64,000 bases of DNA, taken from positions 49,001 to 113,000 of the forward strand of contig QCHK01000006.1 in NCBI GenBank assembly GCA_003279635.1, written 5' to 3'. The position numbers and the translations under genes were made by a program. The DNA is from Prochlorococcus sp. AG-402-B05. Its GTDB lineage: Bacteria; Cyanobacteriota; Cyanobacteriia; PCC-6307; Cyanobiaceae. Shown piece by piece: positions 45,350-55,630 of the stretch (positions are counted from its first letter, which is position 1; each line of letters starts with the position of its first letter). The notes beneath the pieces are model-generated. The model worked only from the letters and a program-made list of their open reading frames with translations, was not told the DNA's origin and searched no databases.

Positions 45350-46273
45350 ATGAAATCTCAATGGCATGGAACTTGTGATCTAAGGCTTTTCAAGAGCTCA
45401 AGGTCTAATAATAAAGATATTGTCAAAACAATTCATCAAGCGAAATGTACTGCTCCATTAAAAGTAATGAGAGTATTTAATGATAAAAAAGATGGGAGAT
45501 GTGAAATACCAATTCTCCATAGTGCTGGAGGAGTTGTTGGAGGTGATCAATTAACAATAAATGTAAAGGCCGAAGAAGATAGCAGTGCTATATGTTCTTC
45601 GGTAGCAGCTCAAAAAGTTTATGGAAGTAGAGGCAGATCAAAATTAAATCCGCAAGGGAGCTGGGCAAACCAAAAATGTTTTTTTCAAATTAAAAAAAAT
45701 TCTGACTTTGAGTGGATCCCTCAAGAATTAATTGTTTATCAGGGAGGTCTTTTTGAACAAAATATGACTGTTAATATTGATCCTTCATCAAGCTTTTTAT
45801 GTGTTGATTTGGTTCGCTTGGGACGAACTGCTGCAGAGGAACAACTTGGTAGTGGAGTATGGAGATCATCTTTGGAAATCTTTAGGGATAATAATCAAGG
45901 AAAACATTATGAATTTAGTGATCGCTTAGAACTATCTGGTGAAGTTTTAAAATCCATTCATGGCTTAGAACAGAAACCAGTATTTGGATCTTTAACTTGG
46001 ATAACACCTAAACAAATAAAGCAAAAAGATTTGTCTGATTTGCTAGTCGAATGTCGGCAACAAAGAGCTGGACTTGAGGGATTTATGACTTGTAGTCTTC
46101 TTGAAAATGGCATATCAGCTAGATACACTGGCTCATCAACACAATCAGCTAGATTTTGGTTTTATAGAATTTGGAGTCTTACTAGAATTTTAAGAAAATT
46201 AAGCATGCCTGAATACATGAGGATTTGGCCGATACAAGAAAATCCATCAAGAGATACAAAATGTACAGCATGA
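45350..46273 (+). CDS. ureD: urease accessory protein UreD
   Basis: Scaffold that binds apo-urease and recruits UreF and UreG. 307 residues; HSAGGVVGGDQL near 63 and EWIPQELIVYQGG near 123 are conserved, as are LVRLGRTAAEE and SARFWFYRIW near the end. First of ureDABC and divergent from ureEFG across an 81-bp gap that must hold both promoters. Confidence 0.95.
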   Translation: MKSQWHGTCDLRLFKSSRSNNKDIVKTIHQAKCTAPLKVMRVFNDKKDGRCEIPILHSAGGVVGGDQLTINVKAEEDSSAICSSVAAQKVYGSRGRSKLNPQGSWANQKCFFQIKKNSDFEWIPQELIVYQGGLFEQNMTVNIDPSSSFLCVDLVRLGRTAAEEQLGSGVWRSSLEIFRDNNQGKHYEFSDRLELSGEVLKSIHGLEQKPVFGSLTWITPKQIKQKDLSDLLVECRQQRAGLEGFMTCSLLENGISARYTGSSTQSARFWFYRIWSLTRILRKLSMPEYMRIWPIQENPSRDTKCTA

Positions 46274-46322
46274 ACTTTTAAGCTTTTTTTTGCTAGTAAA
46301 ATTTAGTTCTAACTATTAAACA

Positions 46323-46625
46323 ATGTACTTAAGCCCTCAAGAAAAAGACAAATTACTGGTAGTCACTGCTGCTCTTTTGGCAGAACGAAGATTAAATAGA
46401 GGTTTGAAATTAAATCATCCTGAAGCCGTTGCTTGGCTTAGCTTTCAAGTACTTGAAGGTGCTAGAGATGGGAAGAGTGTCTCAACCTTGATGAACGAGG
46501 GAACCACATGGTTAACAAAAGAGCAAGTTATGGAAGGCGTGCCAGAACTCATCCATGAAGTTCAAATAGAAGCTGTTTTTCCAGATGGAACGAAGCTGGT
46601 AACACTTCACAATCCAATTAGCTAA
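46323..46625 (+). CDS. ureA: urease gamma subunit
   Basis: 100 residues, standard Ure[22 protein letters not shown] at the N terminus and [19 protein letters not shown] in the middle are diagnostic. It forms the alpha-beta-gamma trimer with UreB and UreC. It is 49 bp after ureD and 8 bp before ureB. Confidence 0.99.
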   Translation: MYLSPQEKDKLLVVTAALLAERRLNRGLKLNHPEAVAWLSFQVLEGARDGKSVSTLMNEGTTWLTKEQVMEGVPELIHEVQIEAVFPDGTKLVTLHNPIS

Positions 46626-46633
46626 CTAAAATT

Positions 46634-46954
46634 ATGTCTTATTTAATTCCTGGAGAACTTATTCCCGAAGATGGTTTTATTGAACTAAACAAAGGAAGAG
46701 AAACCACAACTCTAAAAGTAGCTAACACCTCTGATCGACCTATACAAATTGGCTCTCATTATCATTTCTTTGAGTCCAATAAAGGTCTAGAATTTGATCG
46801 CAAAAATTCTCTCGGCAAAAGGTTAGACATCCCAGCTGGTACTGCTATCAGATTTGAACCAGGTGACCAACGAGAAGTTAATCTTGTTCCTTATGGTGGA
46901 GACCGTAAAATTTTTGGATTCAACGGACTTATAAACGATTCACTTCAACAATAA
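46634..46954 (+). CDS. ureB: urease beta subunit
   Basis: 106 residues. [38 protein letters not shown] and [20 protein letters not shown] match UreB. Separate ureA, ureB and ureC, not fused, is the bacterial arrangement. It ends one base before ureC begins. Confidence 0.99.
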   Translation: MSYLIPGELIPEDGFIELNKGRETTTLKVANTSDRPIQIGSHYHFFESNKGLEFDRKNSLGKRLDIPAGTAIRFEPGDQREVNLVPYGGDRKIFGFNGLINDSLQQ

Positions 46955-46955
46955 A

Positions 46956-48665
46956 ATGCCTTTCAAAATTTCTCGCCAAGCCTATGCAGAGACTTATGGT
47001 CCTACGAAAGGGGATCGCATTAGACTTGCAGATACCGACTTAATACTCGAAGTTGAACAGGATCATACTCACTATGGAGACGAAGTTAAATTTGGTGGAG
47101 GCAAAGTTATTCGTGATGGGATGGGACAATCACAACAAAGCAGAGACAATGGAGTAGTAGATACAGTTATAACAAATGCACTAATTTTGGATTGGTGGGG
47201 AATTGTTAAAGCTGATATTGGCATCAAAGACGGAAAAATCTCAGGTATTGGAAAAGCTGGAAATCCGGATACTCAAGAAGGTGTCAACATTGTTGTAGGT
47301 GCCAGTACAGAAGCAATCGCAGGAGAAGGAAACATTATTACTGCAGGAGCTATTGATAGTCATATTCATTTTATCTGTCCACAACAAATAGAAACTGCTT
47401 TAGCTAGTGGTGTTACCACAATGCTCGGAGGAGGGACAGGTCCAGCAACAGGTACTAATGCAACGACATGTACACCAGGAGCATTTCACATCTCAAGAAT
47501 GCTGCAATCTGCAGAGGGATTTCCTGTTAATCTGGGATTCTTTGGAAAAGGCAATGCAACTAACAAAGCAGCATTAGAGGAACAAGTAAGAGCTGGTGCT
47601 TGTGGGTTAAAACTTCATGAAGACTGGGGAACAACACCGGCCTGCATTGATTCCTGCCTAACTGTTGCAGATCAACTAGACGTACAAGTTTGTATTCATA
47701 CAGATACCCTAAACGAAGCTGGTTTTGTTGAAGATACAATTCAGGCAATAAAAGGGAGAACAATTCATACCTTCCATACAGAAGGAGCTGGAGGTGGTCA
47801 CGCTCCCGACATTATCAAAATTTGTGGAGAATCATATGTGATTCCCAGCAGTACAAATCCAACTAGGCCTTTCACTCTAAATACTCTTGAAGAGCATTTA
47901 GACATGTTGATGGTTTGTCATCATTTGGATCCCAAAATTCCAGAGGATGTTGCATTTGCTGAGTCAAGAATACGTCGTGAAACTATTGCCGCTGAAGACA
48001 TACTCCACGATTTAGGAGCCTTTTCTATTATTGCTAGTGACTCCCAGGCTATGGGTAGAGTTGGGGAGGTTATTAGCCGGACTTTTCAAACTGCTCATAA
48101 AATGAAAGTTCAAAGAGGGGCCTTACCAGAGGATAATCAAAGGAATGATAATCATCGTCTAAAAAGATATATCTCAAAGGTAACTATTAATCCAGCGATA
48201 GCCCATGGAATCAGTGATCATGTTGGTTCGGTAGAAGTTGGAAAACTAGCAGACTTAGTACTTTGGAAGCCTGGCTTTTTTGGAATTAAACCTGACTTAG
48301 TAGTCAAAGGAGGATGTATCGCATGGGCTCAAATGGGAGATGCAAATGCCTCAATTCCTACTCCACAACCTGTCCATGGTCGTCCAATGTTTTCTTCCTT
48401 TGGGAAGGCGATAAATCCTACATGCTTGACTTTCTTAAGCGAGAGTGCAATAGACGCTGGTGTTCCTGAACGACTAAAAATGGAACGCTCTTATGCGCCC
48501 GTTAAAGACACAAGAACAATATCTAAACAATCAATGAAATTAAATGATGCAAGACCCAAAATCGAAGTAGACCCCCAAACATATGAAGTTTTTGCAAACG
48601 GAGAGCTTTTGACTTGTGAACCAGCTGAATCACTACCACTTGCGCAAAGATATCTATTGCTTTAA
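46956..48665 (+). CDS. ureC: urease alpha (catalytic) subunit
   Basis: Nickel amidohydrolase splitting urea into ammonia and carbamate. 569 residues. [14 protein letters not shown] gives the first nickel ligands, [12 protein letters not shown] holds the lysine that is carbamylated to bridge the two nickels (about 220), and MVCHHLD carries the flap cysteine and active-site His (about 320). The last gene of ureDABC; it supplies ammonium from urea imported by Urt. Confidence 0.99.
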   Translation: MPFKISRQAYAETYGPTKGDRIRLADTDLILEVEQDHTHYGDEVKFGGGKVIRDGMGQSQQSRDNGVVDTVITNALILDWWGIVKADIGIKDGKISGIGKAGNPDTQEGVNIVVGASTEAIAGEGNIITAGAIDSHIHFICPQQIETALASGVTTMLGGGTGPATGTNATTCTPGAFHISRMLQSAEGFPVNLGFFGKGNATNKAALEEQVRAGACGLKLHEDWGTTPACIDSCLTVADQLDVQVCIHTDTLNEAGFVEDTIQAIKGRTIHTFHTEGAGGGHAPDIIKICGESYVIPSSTNPTRPFTLNTLEEHLDMLMVCHHLDPKIPEDVAFAESRIRRETIAAEDILHDLGAFSIIASDSQAMGRVGEVISRTFQTAHKMKVQRGALPEDNQRNDNHRLKRYISKVTINPAIAHGISDHVGSVEVGKLADLVLWKPGFFGIKPDLVVKGGCIAWAQMGDANASIPTPQPVHGRPMFSSFGKAINPTCLTFLSESAIDAGVPERLKMERSYAPVKDTRTISKQSMKLNDARPKIEVDPQTYEVFANGELLTCEPAESLPLAQRYLLL

Positions 48666-48688
48666 GTGATACTAAATTCCAAACGATC

Positions 48689-48916
48689 TTAGGCTACGAA
48701 TGAATCTTCTTTATTAGAAGCCGTTATTCGAAGACGTTGTTCTAAATTTGGTCCATATGACTCTATTCCCCAAATTTCCAACTGCGAACCATCTGGTGCC
48801 ATAGATGAAAATACTTCTTGGGGGAAAATAGCTCGTTCTAGAAAAAATCTATCCGGTCCAATGCATTTCAGTATGACCATGCTAGAAGTGATATTTTTGT
48901 ATGAGAAATCGACCAT
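48689..48916 (-). CDS. DUF1830 protein
   Basis: 75 residues. The pattern KNITSSMVILKCIGPDRFFLERAIFP followed by LEIWGIES in the middle fits DUF1830, a small cyanobacterial family of unknown function. The family's N-terminal Cys-x-Tyr-x-Asn appears as Phe-Ser-Tyr-Lys-Asn here. It is convergent with ureC, so probably not part of urea metabolism. Confidence 0.7.
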   Translation of the reverse strand: MVDFSYKNITSSMVILKCIGPDRFFLERAIFPQEVFSSMAPDGSQLEIWGIESYGPNLEQRLRITASNKEDSFVA

Positions 48917-49072
48917 AACCTAAAATTATTTGTTGAAATTAAAACAAACAAATAAAAAAGTATTTGTAATTTTTTATACAAATCATATAGTTGAGAATAT
49001 AAAATTTTTCTTAATATGTCCAAATCGAACGTCTCCTTTAAGACCCATTAGTTATAAAAAACTTAAAAATTC

Positions 49073-49252
49073 ATGATCTCCACAGCAACAAGAATAAGAA
49101 TAAAAAACATACTAAATCGACTAGAAGATAATCAATTAGTCACCCTAGAAGAAAGAATTTTCCTTAGTAAATTATCTAATATTTCTCCTTTGGTATCGGG
49201 ATGGGTTGCCTCTGCATTAGGTGCAGAGGCTAGTTCTATAGACAATGAATAG
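49073..49252 (+). CDS. 59-aa hypothetical protein
   Basis: Begins MISTATRIRIKNILNRLEDN and ends GAEASSIDNE, with a helical basic N terminus. No recognised family. Nothing else is evident in the flanking gaps 48917-49072 and 49253-49481 beyond AT-rich DNA. Confidence 0.5.
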   Translation: MISTATRIRIKNILNRLEDNQLVTLEERIFLSKLSNISPLVSGWVASALGAEASSIDNE

Positions 49253-49481
49253 TTATTAAAATCATGGAAACTCAATTGCCAATAAGATAATTAAAAATCA
49301 ATCAAAACTATCCTTAACCAAAATATATTTAAACAAGGACAATTTAATCAAAACAATAACTCGGAATAATTCCAGAATGTATCTGAACATACAAAATAAT
49401 TCCTATCAATGTAACAACTAATATACCGAATTTATTAACCAAATATAAAAATAAATTGCTCTTAATTTGTGTGAGGACACA

Positions 49482-50490
49482 ATGAATTTTTTCAGCGTTT
49501 GCTGGTAGCTCCTGCTGCATTGGGCCTAATGGCTCCAGTTGCAGTTAATGCAGATACTGCATTTTCATCAACCACATCTCTTTCTGGTGGTGCTGTTTTT
49601 ACTATCTGTTCTATTGTCGATGGAGGAACAACTGATACAGAAGAAGAACTCTATATGCAATATGGATAAGGAGTTGACGTAACTTCCAGTTTTACTGGTG
49701 AAGACATGCTCTACATTGGCATGGAAACTGGTAATGCTAGTGGACCATTAGCAAGCATGGACAGCTCAGTGGGAGATACTGGTGCTATTACATTGCTTCT
49801 TTGTACTATGCCTTCCCTGTTGGCGATCTTTCAGTAACTGCTGGACCGTTACTTGATCAGGATGATGTTATTGCTGCAACAACTTCTGCTTATTCAGATG
49901 CTTTCAGACTAGGCAGCATGCCCTACTCATTAACTGGTGGTGAAACTGGTCCTGGAGTTGGTGTTGCTTACTCTAACGACAACGGTGTTGTTGCTTCTAT
50001 AAGCTTCTTTTCTACTGATGGTGCTAGTTCAACAGTAGGAATCGGTACTGACAATGGTGATAATGTTTCTACATTCACTCTTGGCTATAACGGCGACGGA
50101 TTTGGTGGTGGTCTTGTGATCGCTTCTAACGACGGCGAAGCTGGAACATCTGGTTATGACACATTTGGTGGTGGTATCTACTACAGCCCTAAGTCAATCC
50201 CAGCGACAATCAGCGTTGCTTATGACACACAAGATCCAGAAACAGGTGAAGAGGTAACTGATTTGTTCGTTGGAGTTGACTACCAAGTTGGGCCTGGAAC
50301 ATTGAGTGCTGCTTACAATTCAACTGATATTGATGGCAGTGATTCTTTAGATTCAACAGGATTTGAAGTTTCTTACAGCTATGGACTTAATGACTATGTC
50401 TAATTAAAAGCTGGATTCTTCACTGTTGAAGATACAAGTACTGGTGATGATGACACTGGTTTCGTTGCTGAGACCTATTTCAGCTTCTAA
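49482..50490 (+). pseudogene. decayed Som-type porin
   Basis: Clear porin coding sequence broken at least four times. A one-base loss in the T run after the start (49485-49492) puts the signal peptide (QRLLVAPAALGLMAP) in another frame. An in-frame TAA sits at 49667. A single-base loss near 49795 shifts frame again before ALYYAFPVGDLSV. A further TAA at 50401 precedes the original end ETYFSF (stop 50488). An RBS (GAGGA) remains. Similar in layout to the intact porin at 24.9 kb but lacking its His/Met segment. Codon use still looks coding, so the decay is recent, or the assembly has errors here. Confidence 0.85.
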
Positions 50491-50702
50491 AGCTTAAAGT
50501 TTTATCCAATAAAAAAATTAATTTTATTAACTTAATTTATTATTTTCTTTTAGAAAATTATTTGATTTAATTATCCCTTCATAAGGGTCAAGTTTATTTA
50601 ATCTAATGATAGATTCATAAGGATCTGAACTACTTTGATAATTTTGTTTGGGTTTCTTTTCTTTATATTAATAGATAAATAATTGATTTTTATTTTCTTT
50701 AT

Positions 50703-50912
50703 TTATACCGCGATATCAGATCTTAAACATCTATCACGACTACCTTTGAACCATCTCATTTGACGAGTAATACGATGTCCATTGGGATAGAAATAATTAA
50801 GGTTTTCAGTTGAAGAAACCTTTTCATACCTATCAACTCTTTCTTGTAAATTATCTGTAATTATGTTAATTTGATTCCTCAGTAAATAACCAATATCTAC
50901 TATTGAAAACAA
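50703..50912 (-). CDS. 69-aa hypothetical protein
   Basis: Polar small protein (MFSIVDIGYLLRNQINIITD... ending RDRCLRSDIAV), basic, with an RITRQMRWFKGSR segment. No recognised family. The 212 bp after it (50491-50702) contain an orphan minus-strand frame described in the findings. Confidence 0.35.
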   Translation of the reverse strand: MFSIVDIGYLLRNQINIITDNLQERVDRYEKVSSTENLNYFYPNGHRITRQMRWFKGSRDRCLRSDIAV

Positions 50913-51030
50913 CTAATTCATTGATTGATGTCAATGAAGAACATAGTGACGATTCCAAAACGAAATAATTCAAAAAATATTAACTATATAAAATGAATTA
51001 TTAATTCAAGTTAATTTTTTAATACATTAA

Positions 51031-51055
51031 AAAAGCAGCTCAATGATCTGCTTTT
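51031..51055 (-). terminator. intrinsic terminator
   Basis: AAAAGCAG / CTGCTTTT, an 8-bp stem with a 9-nt loop. On the minus strand it ends in six T. It lies 32 bp beyond the stop of the 100-aa gene. Confidence 0.75.
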
Positions 51056-51086
51056 CTAAATAAGGTCAATTTTATTTGTTTGGAGC

Positions 51087-51389
51087 TTAGAAATATTTAA
51101 AAGGAAAAAATATCTTATCAGGACCTGCAAGCATTACCGAAGCAGCAATAAGAGCAGTAACTACTTGAACACCGATAAATTGTTTTTGAAGGTACTTATA
51201 AGAACCTGTTTCCGAAAGCTCAACTGATGGTTCATTCTCAGGTAATCCATAATAATAAATTTGAGAGATCTGAAAAAAGATCACTAAACCAGCAATTGCA
51301 GCTAAAGGATTAAATCCACCAAAAGTGATTGTAGAGAAAGGGATTGTTGAGTAAATCATTAAAAAAGCATCGCTCTTAACTTTAATCAT
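51087..51389 (-). CDS. 100-aa membrane protein
   Basis: Small protein with two hydrophobic stretches (about 12-40 and 74-88) separated by a polar acidic loop (GLPENEPSVELSETGSYKY). No recognised family. The tyrosine-rich ISQIYYYGLP segment may be an envelope or thylakoid feature. It has its own terminator. Confidence 0.55.
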   Translation of the reverse strand: MIKVKSDAFLMIYSTIPFSTITFGGFNPLAAIAGLVIFFQISQIYYYGLPENEPSVELSETGSYKYLQKQFIGVQVVTALIAASVMLAGPDKIFFPFKYF

Positions 51390-51446
51390 TACAGCATTAA
51401 TTTAAGGAAATGCTTCAATCGCTAATAGACTGAAATCTAAAATTAA

Positions 51447-51695
51447 TTAATTGTTTTTGGGTCTAGCTTTTGTAACCCTAATAGCCCTACCCATCCATTC
51501 CACATCTTGAAGATCATCGATTGCTTTTTGTTCTTGGGCATCGTCGCCCATATCAACAAAAGCGAAACCTCTTTTTCTCCCAGTTTCCCTTTCTAATGGC
51601 AGCTTGCAATTAGTGACTTCACCATAACTGCTAAAGACACCAACAATATCTTCAACCTCTGCATCAAACGAGAGATTCCCTATGTAAATAGTCAT
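51447..51695 (-). CDS. RRM-type RNA-binding protein
   Basis: 82 residues: a single RNA recognition motif with RNP2 IYIGNLS (3-9) and RNP1 RKRGFAFVDM (about 43-52). Cyanobacterial Rbp proteins of this kind are cold- and stress-related RNA chaperones. It lacks the glycine-rich tail found in some paralogues. Confidence 0.93.
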   Translation of the reverse strand: MTIYIGNLSFDAEVEDIVGVFSSYGEVTNCKLPLERETGRKRGFAFVDMGDDAQEQKAIDDLQDVEWMGRAIRVTKARPKNN

Positions 51696-51890
51696 TGGAT
51701 AACGGACCTAAGAAGTAATAATGAATGGTCCGAAAAGGGGAAAACCTCAATAATTTGGCTAAAAAGCAAAACTTGAAGAAAGCTATTTGGATAATTCAGA
51801 AAATATATTAGATCTTTTTACCCCAAAAAAGGTCAAAACAAAAATTTGCTTTATCGTCCTGTAAAATATTCTTACCATTTTTTTATTTTT

Positions 51891-52067
51891 TTGACTCAAG
51901 TAACTGTTGGAGAAAACGAAGGCATTGAATCAGCACTTCGCCGTTTTAAACGTCAAGTTTCCAAAGCCGGCATCTTTGGAGAGTTAAAGCGCCTGCGACA
52001 TCATGAAACACCTGTAGAGAAATATAAACGTAAACTGCAACAAAGGCGCCGAAGCAGAAGAAGATAA
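51891..52067 (+). CDS. rpsU: 30S ribosomal protein S21
   Basis: 58 residues, highly basic: [20 protein letters not shown] at the start and a C-terminal [15 protein letters not shown] tail. The TTG at 51891 is the start that gives the normal S21 N terminus; the open frame extends to an ATG at 51846, but those 15 codons are hydrophobic and unlike S21. Confidence 0.95.
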   Translation: MTQVTVGENEGIESALRRFKRQVSKAGIFGELKRLRHHETPVEKYKRKLQQRRRSRRR

Positions 52068-52122
52068 ACAAATCAAAAAGATTTCAAAGCTCAAATTTCA
52101 AGATTTTTATTAACTTGATCAA

Positions 52123-52347
52123 ATGGAAAGAGAAAACTGTTGGGTTTGGTTTAAAGGATCAATGAAAGAAGGAGGATCTTGGAAGGGTGGTTTTTCTTAC
52201 AAAAAAGATGGGAATCCAGGTGTTCTTATTCAAAACCCAGCTTATGTAAATTGCCGTGTTCCCGATTGGCGCATAAGTACTACTGAGCCAGTGGATAAAT
52301 ATAAAGGACCGACAATACCCGAAAACTCATCATGGAAAATTTTCTGA
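52123..52347 (+). CDS. 74-aa hypothetical protein
   Basis: Aromatic-rich small protein (NCWVWFKGSMKEGGSWKGGF, later CRVPDWRIS) with a beta-like pattern. No recognised family. It follows rpsU by 55 bp on the same strand and may be co-transcribed. Confidence 0.5.
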   Translation: MERENCWVWFKGSMKEGGSWKGGFSYKKDGNPGVLIQNPAYVNCRVPDWRISTTEPVDKYKGPTIPENSSWKIF

Positions 52348-52396
52348 ATTTAATAAGGTTTACTGAATAATTATTTTTCCTTTGATTACTGGATTT

Positions 52397-52909
52397 TTAA
52401 TTAGCTTTAACGATAGGAGCTAAATACTTAACAACAGCTGGAGTAATCAATAAAACCGCTACTAATCTAAATGCATGAATTGCTGCCACTGCAGCTCCTA
52501 CTCCAAGTTCTGCGCCAACTAGGCTCATACCGAGTGTTCCTCCAGGAGCAGATCCCAGTAAAGCTATTAAAGGATCAATTCCAAATAGACGAACTACTAA
52601 AAATCCCACAATTAGACCAGTTAGAATTAAAGTAATAGTGATCAAGATGGCTGGCTTCCAAAGAGTTTGTAACTCTGTAAGAGTATCTCTATTAATACCA
52701 GTGCCAATCACAGTCCCTACGCCAATACCAAGCAAAGTTTTGGTACCGATAGGCCATTGAGCAGTTTCGAATTGACCACTTATGCTTAAGCATCCTGCTG
52801 CCAAAATCGAGCCTAGAAGAGGAGCTGCAGGAATGCCGCTTAGCAGCATCAAACTTCCTAGAGCAGCTCCACTTAGAATGTATATGATCAAAGTCATCGA
52901 AGGATTCAT
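52397..52909 (-). CDS. AbrB-family (COG3180) half-size membrane protein
   Basis: 170 residues with about five membrane segments. The ILSGAALGSLMLLSGIPAAPLLGS start and the LGSAPGGTLGMSLVGAELG motif match one half of the COG3180 AbrB membrane family (the misnamed ammonia monooxygenase family). Many members are double this length by duplication; cyanobacteria carry single-repeat forms that probably pair. Substrate unknown. Confidence 0.75.
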   Translation of the reverse strand: MNPSMTLIIYILSGAALGSLMLLSGIPAAPLLGSILAAGCLSISGQFETAQWPIGTKTLLGIGVGTVIGTGINRDTLTELQTLWKPAILITITLILTGLIVGFLVVRLFGIDPLIALLGSAPGGTLGMSLVGAELGVGAAVAAIHAFRLVAVLLITPAVVKYLAPIVKAN

Positions 52910-53199
52910 GATCCAAGCATTAAATCTATATCTTCAGTCTGATCTATTTTTTGTTTTTTATACGAATTGGTCAATATCAATTTAAAAAGCCTCTCAAAAA
53001 ACTTTGCCTTTGAATTAAATTATTAAATTCTTCCTTTCAAAAAACATGAAAAAGACCTCTGCACCTAAGTTTTGAAAAGATTTGGAATGGAATTGAATTT
53101 TCTTCCTTTTAACTATTAATCTAATTTTCAATCAAAAAGGTCAACATATTGTTAGTGTTTATCTCTCAATGATTATTTTTGTTATCAATAGATGTTCTG

Positions 53200-54813
53200 A
53201 TGAAAGCTAATTCGACTTCTGAATTAAAACTGATTGGATCTAAATCAGAGGTTAAGATCTTGTACGTCAGACTGCCTTGTAATCCTATTTTCCCAATTGG
53301 ACCAATTTATTTATCTGATCATGTTCATAAATGCTTTCCAAAGATTCAACAATTAATTCTAGATTTAGCTTCATTACCTATTTTTGATGTAGAAAGAATA
53401 TTAATAAGCAGTATAAAAAGTTTTGAACCTACTCTATTAGTTTTTTCATGGAGAGATATACAAATTTATGCCCCTGTAGATGGGAGAGGAGGAAATCCAT
53501 TACAAAATTCATTTGAAGTTTTTTATGCTCGAAATCCCTTTAAAAAAATCCGAGGTGCTTTAGGTGGTTTTCAACTACTAAAAAGCCATTATGGAGAAAT
53601 ATGGAGAAACCAAAGATTAGTTAAAAAGGGATTAAAGTATGCAAAGAAATACAAGCCAAATGCTAATGTTATATTAGGTGGAGGTGCAGTTAGTGTTTTT
53701 TATAATCAATTAAAAAAGTCACTTCCTAAAGGTACTATTATATCACTCGGGGAAGGAGAATTATTAATAGAAAAATTAATAAGGGGTGAATCAATTATCG
53801 ATGAAAGATGTTTTGTGGTTGGTGAGTCTCCTAGAGAAAAATTAATTCATGAGAAACCAAATAATATAATCAAAACTGCATGTAATTATTCCTATATTCA
53901 ATCTATCTGGCCTGAATTTAAATGGTATTTAGAAGGAGGAGATTTTTATATTGGAGTTCAAACTAAAAGAGGTTGCCCTCACAACTGTTGTTATTGTATT
54001 TACACTGTTATTGAAGGTAAAAAAGTAAGAATTAATCCTGTAAGTGAGGTAATTAAAGAAATCAAACAACTCTATAACCTTGGTGTTCGTGGCTTTTGGT
54101 TTACAGATGCTCAATTCATACCGTCCAGAGGGCACATTCAAAATGCAAAAGACATCCTTCAAGCTATCTATGATGAAGGGTTACATGATATTCATTGGGC
54201 CGCATACATACGAGCTGACAATTTAGATGAAGAATTAGCTGAATTAATGGTTAGAACAGGTATGAGTTATTTCGAAATTGGCATAACTTCTGGATCCCAA
54301 GAACTCGTAAGAAAAATGAGAATGGGGTATAACTTAAAAACAGTACTGAAAAATTGCGAACTTCTAGCAAAAGCAGGTTTTAAAGCCCAAGTCTCGGTGA
54401 ATTACTCATTCAATGTTATAGACGAGCGCCCAGACACAATAAGACAGACAGTTGCCTACCATAGAGAATTAGAGAAAATTTTTGGGGCTGATATTGTTGA
54501 GCCTTCTATATTTTTTATTGGACTTCAACCTCATACGTTATTAGAAGAGTATGGCCTGAAAAAAGGTTTATTAAAACCTGGTTATAACCCTATGAGTTTA
54601 ATGCCTTGGACTGCAAGGAAACTCCTCTGGAATCCAGAGCCGATGGGCAAGGAATTTGGAAGGATTTGCTTAGAGGCCTTTGATACAAATCCAAATGATT
54701 TCGGTAGAACAGTCATGAACTTATTAGAGAGAGATTACGGAATTTCATCCTTAAACGAAGCATTAACTGTGGAGGCTAAAAATCGTCCCGTTCTTGCAAA
54801 AAGCCTTCGTTGA
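53200..54813 (+). CDS. radical SAM enzyme with B12-binding-like N terminus
   Basis: 537 residues. The N-terminal third resembles a B12-binding Rossmann domain (PNANVILGGGAVSVFY), followed by the radical SAM barrel with CxxxCxxC in RGCPHNCCYC (about 258-266). The family pattern of methylthiolation/anaerobic-ring-type Fe-S oxidoreductases is clear, but the substrate is not. I use the ATG at 53200 rather than a TTG at 53179. The 3' end overlaps the convergent CPBP gene by 79 bp. Confidence 0.85.
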   Translation: MKANSTSELKLIGSKSEVKILYVRLPCNPIFPIGPIYLSDHVHKCFPKIQQLILDLASLPIFDVERILISSIKSFEPTLLVFSWRDIQIYAPVDGRGGNPLQNSFEVFYARNPFKKIRGALGGFQLLKSHYGEIWRNQRLVKKGLKYAKKYKPNANVILGGGAVSVFYNQLKKSLPKGTIISLGEGELLIEKLIRGESIIDERCFVVGESPREKLIHEKPNNIIKTACNYSYIQSIWPEFKWYLEGGDFYIGVQTKRGCPHNCCYCIYTVIEGKKVRINPVSEVIKEIKQLYNLGVRGFWFTDAQFIPSRGHIQNAKDILQAIYDEGLHDIHWAAYIRADNLDEELAELMVRTGMSYFEIGITSGSQELVRKMRMGYNLKTVLKNCELLAKAGFKAQVSVNYSFNVIDERPDTIRQTVAYHRELEKIFGADIVEPSIFFIGLQPHTLLEEYGLKKGLLKPGYNPMSLMPWTARKLLWNPEPMGKEFGRICLEAFDTNPNDFGRTVMNLLERDYGISSLNEALTVEAKNRPVLAKSLR

Positions 54814-55598
54814 AAAAGCAACGTACCTAATAAAATTGTTATTCCAATAACGCTCCCTATGGGATTCACCATATCTCTGCTTGGTCCCAGCAAAAAATAT
54901 GGAGTATTAATTGAAAAAACAACCATTCCAGAATCAAATAGATACCAAATACCAACCAATCCACCATGCAATCCTATACATCCCCATAACGACCCTCTAT
55001 CAAGCGTTCTTCTTAAAGTTAAAACTAATCCAAAAAGAAATAAACCAGTAAAGAAAGGAATTAAAGCTAATAAACCAATATCAGATCGATAATGGGCAAG
55101 ACTAAAAATAGTGGATTGCAAAATAATTCCTCTTCTCACACCAAATAAAAGAGCCATTTCCTCCATTAACCAACCTCGAAAAACTATCTCTTCCGCAAAA
55201 ACAATGCCAAATATCAATAATATCGCGTTTAATAATTCAGTAAATTTGATATAGCCAAGTCTATCAATCCAGCCGCATATAAAACAAAACATACAAAGAA
55301 GAAATATCAGGAAAACTGAAAACATAAATCCACTAAAAAATATTTTCAATGCTATGAATTTATTATTGACAGCCAAACCTATTGATAGCCACAAATTATT
55401 AGTTTTCCATCTAATACTTCCCCAACTTGGTAGAACAGATAAAAACAGTATGAATGATATTATTGTACCTATAATACTCAAATTGTTGGAACTAATATCT
55501 CGATTAAAAAGGTAAAACAAACGACTAATAATTGATCCTGCTGGATATAAAAATAAAAATAGAGTAAGTGTTGGTATCCATTGCATCTTTTGATGCAA
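54735..55598 (-). CDS. CPBP family intramembrane metalloprotease
   Basis: Type II CAAX-prenyl-protease/Abi-like membrane protein, 287 residues, about 8 membrane segments. The EEIVFRGWL glutamate-glutamate-arginine motif (about 135) and FSLAHYRSD (about 165) supply metal and catalytic residues. In cyanobacteria such proteins are plentiful and mostly uncharacterised. Its last 26 codons overlap the 3' end of the opposite radical SAM gene. Confidence 0.85.
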   Translation of the reverse strand: MHQKMQWIPTLTLFLFLYPAGSIISRLFYLFNRDISSNNLSIIGTIISFILFLSVLPSWGSIRWKTNNLWLSIGLAVNNKFIALKIFFSGFMFSVFLIFLLCMFCFICGWIDRLGYIKFTELLNAILLIFGIVFAEEIVFRGWLMEEMALLFGVRRGIILQSTIFSLAHYRSDIGLLALIPFFTGLFLFGLVLTLRRTLDRGSLWGCIGLHGGLVGIWYLFDSGMVVFSINTPYFLLGPSRDMVNPIGSVIGITILLGTLLFQRRLFARTGRFLASTVNASFKDEIP

Positions 55599-55630
55599 CC
55601 ATCTATTCCATAAACTTTTAATTGATAATT

